NCBI RefSeq assembly: GCF_900129755.1
Contig: NZ_FQWT01000007.1
Span: 171,600-235,599 of the forward strand
Source of the DNA: Chryseobacterium oranimense
GTDB taxonomy: Bacteria > Bacteroidota > Bacteroidia > Flavobacteriales > Weeksellaceae
DNA: 64,000 nucleotides
Reading direction: 5' to 3'
Program-made: the position numbers and the translations under genes
In this document: one piece after another, positions 61,442 to 64,000 of the stretch
Numbering within the stretch: the stretch's first letter is position 1
How the letters are laid out: each line of letters opens with the position of its first letter
The notes under the pieces: generated by a model
Told to the model about the DNA's origin: nothing
What the model saw: only the letters and a program-made list of their open reading frames with translations
Databases searched by the model: none

Positions 61442-61945
61442 ATGAAAAAATTAAGTGTATTATTTGCCGCGGTAATAATGGTTGTATCGGTAAGTATGGC
61501 GAAAGCTCAAAAATTAGCTTCTGTAGATTTAATGGGAGTTCTTAATGCAATGCCTGAAAAGAAAAAAGCAGATACGGATATAAAAACTTTCCTGGATGCA
61601 AAGCAAGCTGAAATTAAGAAAAAAACAGATGCTGCTCAGGCTAAATTCCAACAGTATCAAACTGAAGCTCCTAAGAAAACAGCTGAAGAAAACACTGCTA
61701 GAGAAGCAGAAATGAAAAAATTAGGGGAAGAAATCCAGCAAATGCAGGAAAAAGCTCAGAAAGATCTTCAGGCTAAGCAGGATGTAGCTTTCGGACCTAT
61801 CGAGAAAAAGCTGAATGACGCTATTGAAAAAGTAGCTAAAGCTAACGGTTACGACTTCATCTTGGATGCAAACGCAGGAGCACTTGTATACAAAGGAGGT
61901 GCAGACGCTACAGCTGCTGTTAAGAAAGAATTAGGGATCAACTAA
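61442..61945 (+). CDS. OmpH/Skp-family periplasmic chaperone 2
   Basis: A 167-residue second chaperone. A signal peptide ends near AKAQ; KLASVDLMGVLNAMPEKKKAD begins the Skp core, and residues about 50-125 form a charged coiled coil. Tandem OmpH genes after bamA are usual in Bacteroidota. It is followed by its own terminator. Confidence 0.92.
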   Translation: MKKLSVLFAAVIMVVSVSMAKAQKLASVDLMGVLNAMPEKKKADTDIKTFLDAKQAEIKKKTDAAQAKFQQYQTEAPKKTAEENTAREAEMKKLGEEIQQMQEKAQKDLQAKQDVAFGPIEKKLNDAIEKVAKANGYDFILDANAGALVYKGGADATAAVKKELGIN

Positions 61946-61969
61946 TAAATTAGCAAAGTTTTATAAATT

Positions 61970-61998
61970 AACCGTCTCTTTTAGAGGCGGTTTTTTTA
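61970..61998 (+). terminator. Rho-independent terminator after the second OmpH gene
   Basis: AACCGTCTC (61970-61978) pairs with GAGGCGGTT (61984-61992), with one wobble pair and a 5-base loop, followed by a T run. The T run then reads straight into the next gene's -7 box. Confidence 0.85.
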
Positions 61999-62004
61999 TT
62001 TTTG
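61997..62004 (+). promoter_or_regulatory. -7-like promoter box directly before the thioesterase start
   Basis: TATTTTTG matches TAnnTTTG, but only four bases lie between it and ATG 62009. If used, transcription would begin at or in the start codon, giving a leaderless mRNA. It may instead be chance in an AT-rich terminator tail. Confidence 0.35.
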
Positions 62005-62008
62005 CCCT

Positions 62009-62494
62009 ATGGAAAAAGAAGTATCAACAACCGTAAAAGTAAGGTTCAGCGATTGTGATCCGATAGGACATTTGAATAATGTAAAATACCTGGACTATAT
62101 GTTCAATGCCAGAGAAGATCATGTAGAAACATTTTATGGATTCACATACGAAGAATATACCAAGAAAACCGGATGCACATGGATTGCCATTCAAAATGAA
62201 ATTGCTTACTTAAGAGAAGTAAGATACAATACCCAGGTGGTGATCAGCAGCAAAACAATAGAAATTCAGGACAGGACGGCTAAAGTAGAAATACTTATGA
62301 AAAGCCTCGATGAGAAAACCGTACATGCAGTTTTATGGGTTACAGTGATTTATTTCAACCTTAAAACAAGAAAATCCGAAATTCATCCCGAAGATATAAA
62401 AGAAACATTTCATAAATTCTATGTAGATCTTGAGCAGAAAGACTTCCAGTCCAGAGTGAAGTTCCTTAGATCTCAGAACGCAAAAAATTCATAA
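62009..62494 (+). CDS. Acyl-CoA thioesterase, hot-dog family
   Basis: A 161-residue single hot-dog protein. VRFSDCDPIGHLNNVKYLDYM is the 4HBT-type signature with the catalytic Asp in SDCDPIG and the following Asn/Tyr. It hydrolyses acyl thioesters; the substrate is unknown. It is outside the pigment region and unrelated in sequence to the YbgC-type thioesterase at 26383 beyond the shared fold. Confidence 0.88.
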   Translation: MEKEVSTTVKVRFSDCDPIGHLNNVKYLDYMFNAREDHVETFYGFTYEEYTKKTGCTWIAIQNEIAYLREVRYNTQVVISSKTIEIQDRTAKVEILMKSLDEKTVHAVLWVTVIYFNLKTRKSEIHPEDIKETFHKFYVDLEQKDFQSRVKFLRSQNAKNS

Positions 62495-62514
62495 TAAAAA
62501 TTAAAGAATCACAC

Positions 62515-63378
62515 ATGAAGAAAATAGCAGTAATAGGAAGCAACGGACAGTTGGGTAACTGTATCAGAAAAATTGCACCCGATTTTGAAAATACCTATGA
62601 ATTTATATTTACAGATTCTCAAACTCTCGATATCACAGATGAAGATCAGGTTAATGATTTCTTTTATGATAACAAACCGGACTACTGTATCAACGCATCC
62701 GCTTACACAGCTGTTGACTTAGCCGAAAAAGAAAAGGACAAAGCATTTGCTGTAAACGCTTACGGAGTTGCACACCTCGCTCAGGCCTGTGCAGATTACA
62801 AATGTATCCTGATTCATGTTTCCACCGATTATGTGTTTGATGGAGATACCAACCTTTCCTATTCAGAAGATGACTTTACCAATCCGGCTGGAGTATATGG
62901 CGAATCAAAGAGAAAAGGAGAAGAACTTGCTCTGGAAATTAATCCGCGAACTATCATTTTAAGAACTTCATGGTTGTATTCAGAGTTTAATAAAAACTTC
63001 GTTAAAACAATGCTGAGCCTGTTTTCTCAAAAAGACGAGCTTGGAATTGTTGCCGACCAGTTTGGGCAGCCTACCAATGCCAACGATCTTGCAGAAGCGA
63101 TCATGAATATTATTGAAGCCCCGGACAAAACTTTCGGTATTTTTCACTTTTCAAATTACCCCGAAACTACCTGGTTTGAATTTGCCAAGAAAATTGCTGA
63201 ATTTTCAAACTCTTCGGTCAAATTAAATCCCTTGACGACGGATCAGTATCCTACTCCTGCAAAAAGACCGGCCAGAAGCACAATGTCTTTGGATAAAATA
63301 GAAGAAGTATATAAAATAGAGCTTAAGCATTGGGAAAACAGTCTCGAAGAATCTGTCAAAATATTAACACAACAATAA
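62515..63378 (+). CDS. rfbD: dTDP-4-dehydrorhamnose reductase
   Basis: A 287-residue SDR-type NADPH enzyme that makes dTDP-L-rhamnose for surface polysaccharide. Visible are GSNGQLGNCI at the N-terminus, NASAYTAVDLAEKE, VNAYGVAHLA, the STDYVFDG segment and the catalytic YGESKRKGE (Tyr-x-x-x-Lys). The earlier dTDP-sugar genes (rfbA, B and C) are not in this window, so they lie elsewhere or beyond the edge. ATG 62515; 20 bases after the thioesterase. Confidence 0.93.
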   Translation: MKKIAVIGSNGQLGNCIRKIAPDFENTYEFIFTDSQTLDITDEDQVNDFFYDNKPDYCINASAYTAVDLAEKEKDKAFAVNAYGVAHLAQACADYKCILIHVSTDYVFDGDTNLSYSEDDFTNPAGVYGESKRKGEELALEINPRTIILRTSWLYSEFNKNFVKTMLSLFSQKDELGIVADQFGQPTNANDLAEAIMNIIEAPDKTFGIFHFSNYPETTWFEFAKKIAEFSNSSVKLNPLTTDQYPTPAKRPARSTMSLDKIEEVYKIELKHWENSLEESVKILTQQ

Positions 63379-63379
63379 T

Positions 63380-64000
63380 ATGATCAAAAACCTGGCGGTT
63401 GCCATCTCCATATTCTGCATTCATCTCTGTAATGCTCAGAATGTATATCTTTCAAAAGTTGAGAAAACAAATGACAATACAGATAAGTTTCTCTATAAAA
63501 AAGCAGAAACCATAACCGATGCCGAATATCTGGGGGAAATTGAAGTTCAGGGATTCTCAAAAGATGATGCAGCTGTTTTTTCTCTCATATATAAAAAAGC
63601 AAAAGAAATAGGAGCCAATACATTCTCATTTAAACCTTTTGAAAATATAGAGGGTACCCCTCAGCCTTTTAATCCTGCTAATTATAAAATTGCCCTTTAT
63701 TATACCCCAAAAGAAAAATTGAAGGACCAGGAGGGTAAATTATATGTTTTTGCTTCTTCTGATAAAGAACAGAAGATTAGTATTAATAAAAAAGACTATT
63801 TACTGTCACCCAGATCTTACCTTACCCAGGATATTATTCCCGGGGAAGTCTATATTATATCGACAAAGAAACTTCTTGGTTCCACAATTAAAGTTCAGGC
63901 TAATAAAGAAAACCTATACTTCCAGGTATCTTCTTTGAGGGTAAAGTCAGACACTTCCGGAGCTGGCGGTTTGAACCTGAAATCCGGTGATATTGTCGGA
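63380..64000 (+). CDS. Secreted protein of unknown function, cut by the window end
   Basis: Starts ATG 63380, one base after the rfbD stop, and stays open for 207 codons to the last base. The first 20 residues (MIKNLAVAISIFCIHLCNAQ) are a signal peptide. The mature part begins NVYLSKVEKT and is polar and beta-rich, with no motif I recognise. Probably co-transcribed with rfbD. Its C-terminus, and thus any sorting tail, cannot be seen. Confidence 0.7.
   Translation, partial: MIKNLAVAISIFCIHLCNAQNVYLSKVEKTNDNTDKFLYKKAETITDAEYLGEIEVQGFSKDDAAVFSLIYKKAKEIGANTFSFKPFENIEGTPQPFNPANYKIALYYTPKEKLKDQEGKLYVFASSDKEQKISINKKDYLLSPRSYLTQDIIPGEVYIISTKKLLGSTIKVQANKENLYFQVSSLRVKSDTSGAGGLNLKSGDIVG

Overview
The window comes from a Bacteroidota genome of the class Flavobacteriia, most likely Chryseobacterium or a close relative in Weeksellaceae. 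The evidence is AT-rich DNA, Bacteroidota-type promoters (-7 box TAnnTTTG), a type IX secretion (T9SS) sorting tail, a tyrosine ammonia-lyase very close to the Flavobacterium johnsoniae enzyme as I remember it, the gene order DUF6089-type barrel / uppS / bamA / ompH / ompH, and above all a full flexirubin pigment cluster. These assignments rest on motifs read by eye, because no database search was possible.

Layout. 1-3152 (-) is ileS, cut by the window edge. 3517-7319 (+) holds an M23 peptidase, a phenylacetate-CoA-ligase-family enzyme and a secreted protein. 7352-40356 is the flexirubin (aryl polyene plus dialkylresorcinol) region. It has four blocks: a halogenase-like flavoenzyme (-); a + block (tyrosine ammonia-lyase, ketoreductase, ketosynthase, ACP, acyltransferase, desaturase-like enzyme, C45-type acyltransferase, small membrane protein); a long - block (30277 down to 17320: XRE-like protein, BtrH-like acyltransferase, ABC exporter, thioesterase, ketosynthase, ketosynthase fragment, ACP, ketosynthase/chain-length-factor pair, deacetylase, LolA, lipoprotein, barrel, hot-dog protein, small secreted protein, glycosyltransferase-DUF2062); and a second - block (40356 down to 33722: MMPL exporter-acyltransferase fusion, darA, darB, two dehydratase-like proteins). 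An M16 peptidase (30523-33435, +) sits between the two - blocks.

40549-56006 (+) is mostly exopolysaccharide machinery: an EpsG-like polymerase, a WecA/MraY-type initiating transferase, a Wza-like lipoprotein, a Wzc-like tyrosine kinase, a GT2 glycosyltransferase and an SGNH hydrolase. A large two-module T9SS cargo protein, topA and an arginase-fold protein lie among them. 56090-56263 encodes a 57-residue, six-cysteine peptide with a double-glycine leader. 56596-61945 is the outer-membrane assembly block (barrel, uppS, bamA, two OmpH/Skp chaperones). The window ends with a thioesterase, dTDP-4-dehydrorhamnose reductase and the start of a secreted protein.

How the pigment genes fit together (inference from family knowledge): tyrosine is deaminated to p-coumarate, activated by a ligase (the 5294 gene is a candidate) and loaded on an ACP. 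It is extended by ketosynthase/CLF, ketoreductase and dehydratase cycles to an aryl polyene. DarA and DarB make the dialkylresorcinol, an acyltransferase esterifies the two halves, and the LolA-like, lipoprotein, barrel, MMPL and ABC genes place the pigment in the outer membrane. The cluster type is known. The less usual points are a selfish palindromic repeat translated in frame inside a ketosynthase, hairpin and tandem repeats around both ACP genes, a ketosynthase fragment, and the orphan Cys-rich peptide. I saw no tRNA, rRNA, CRISPR array, insertion sequence or phage gene.
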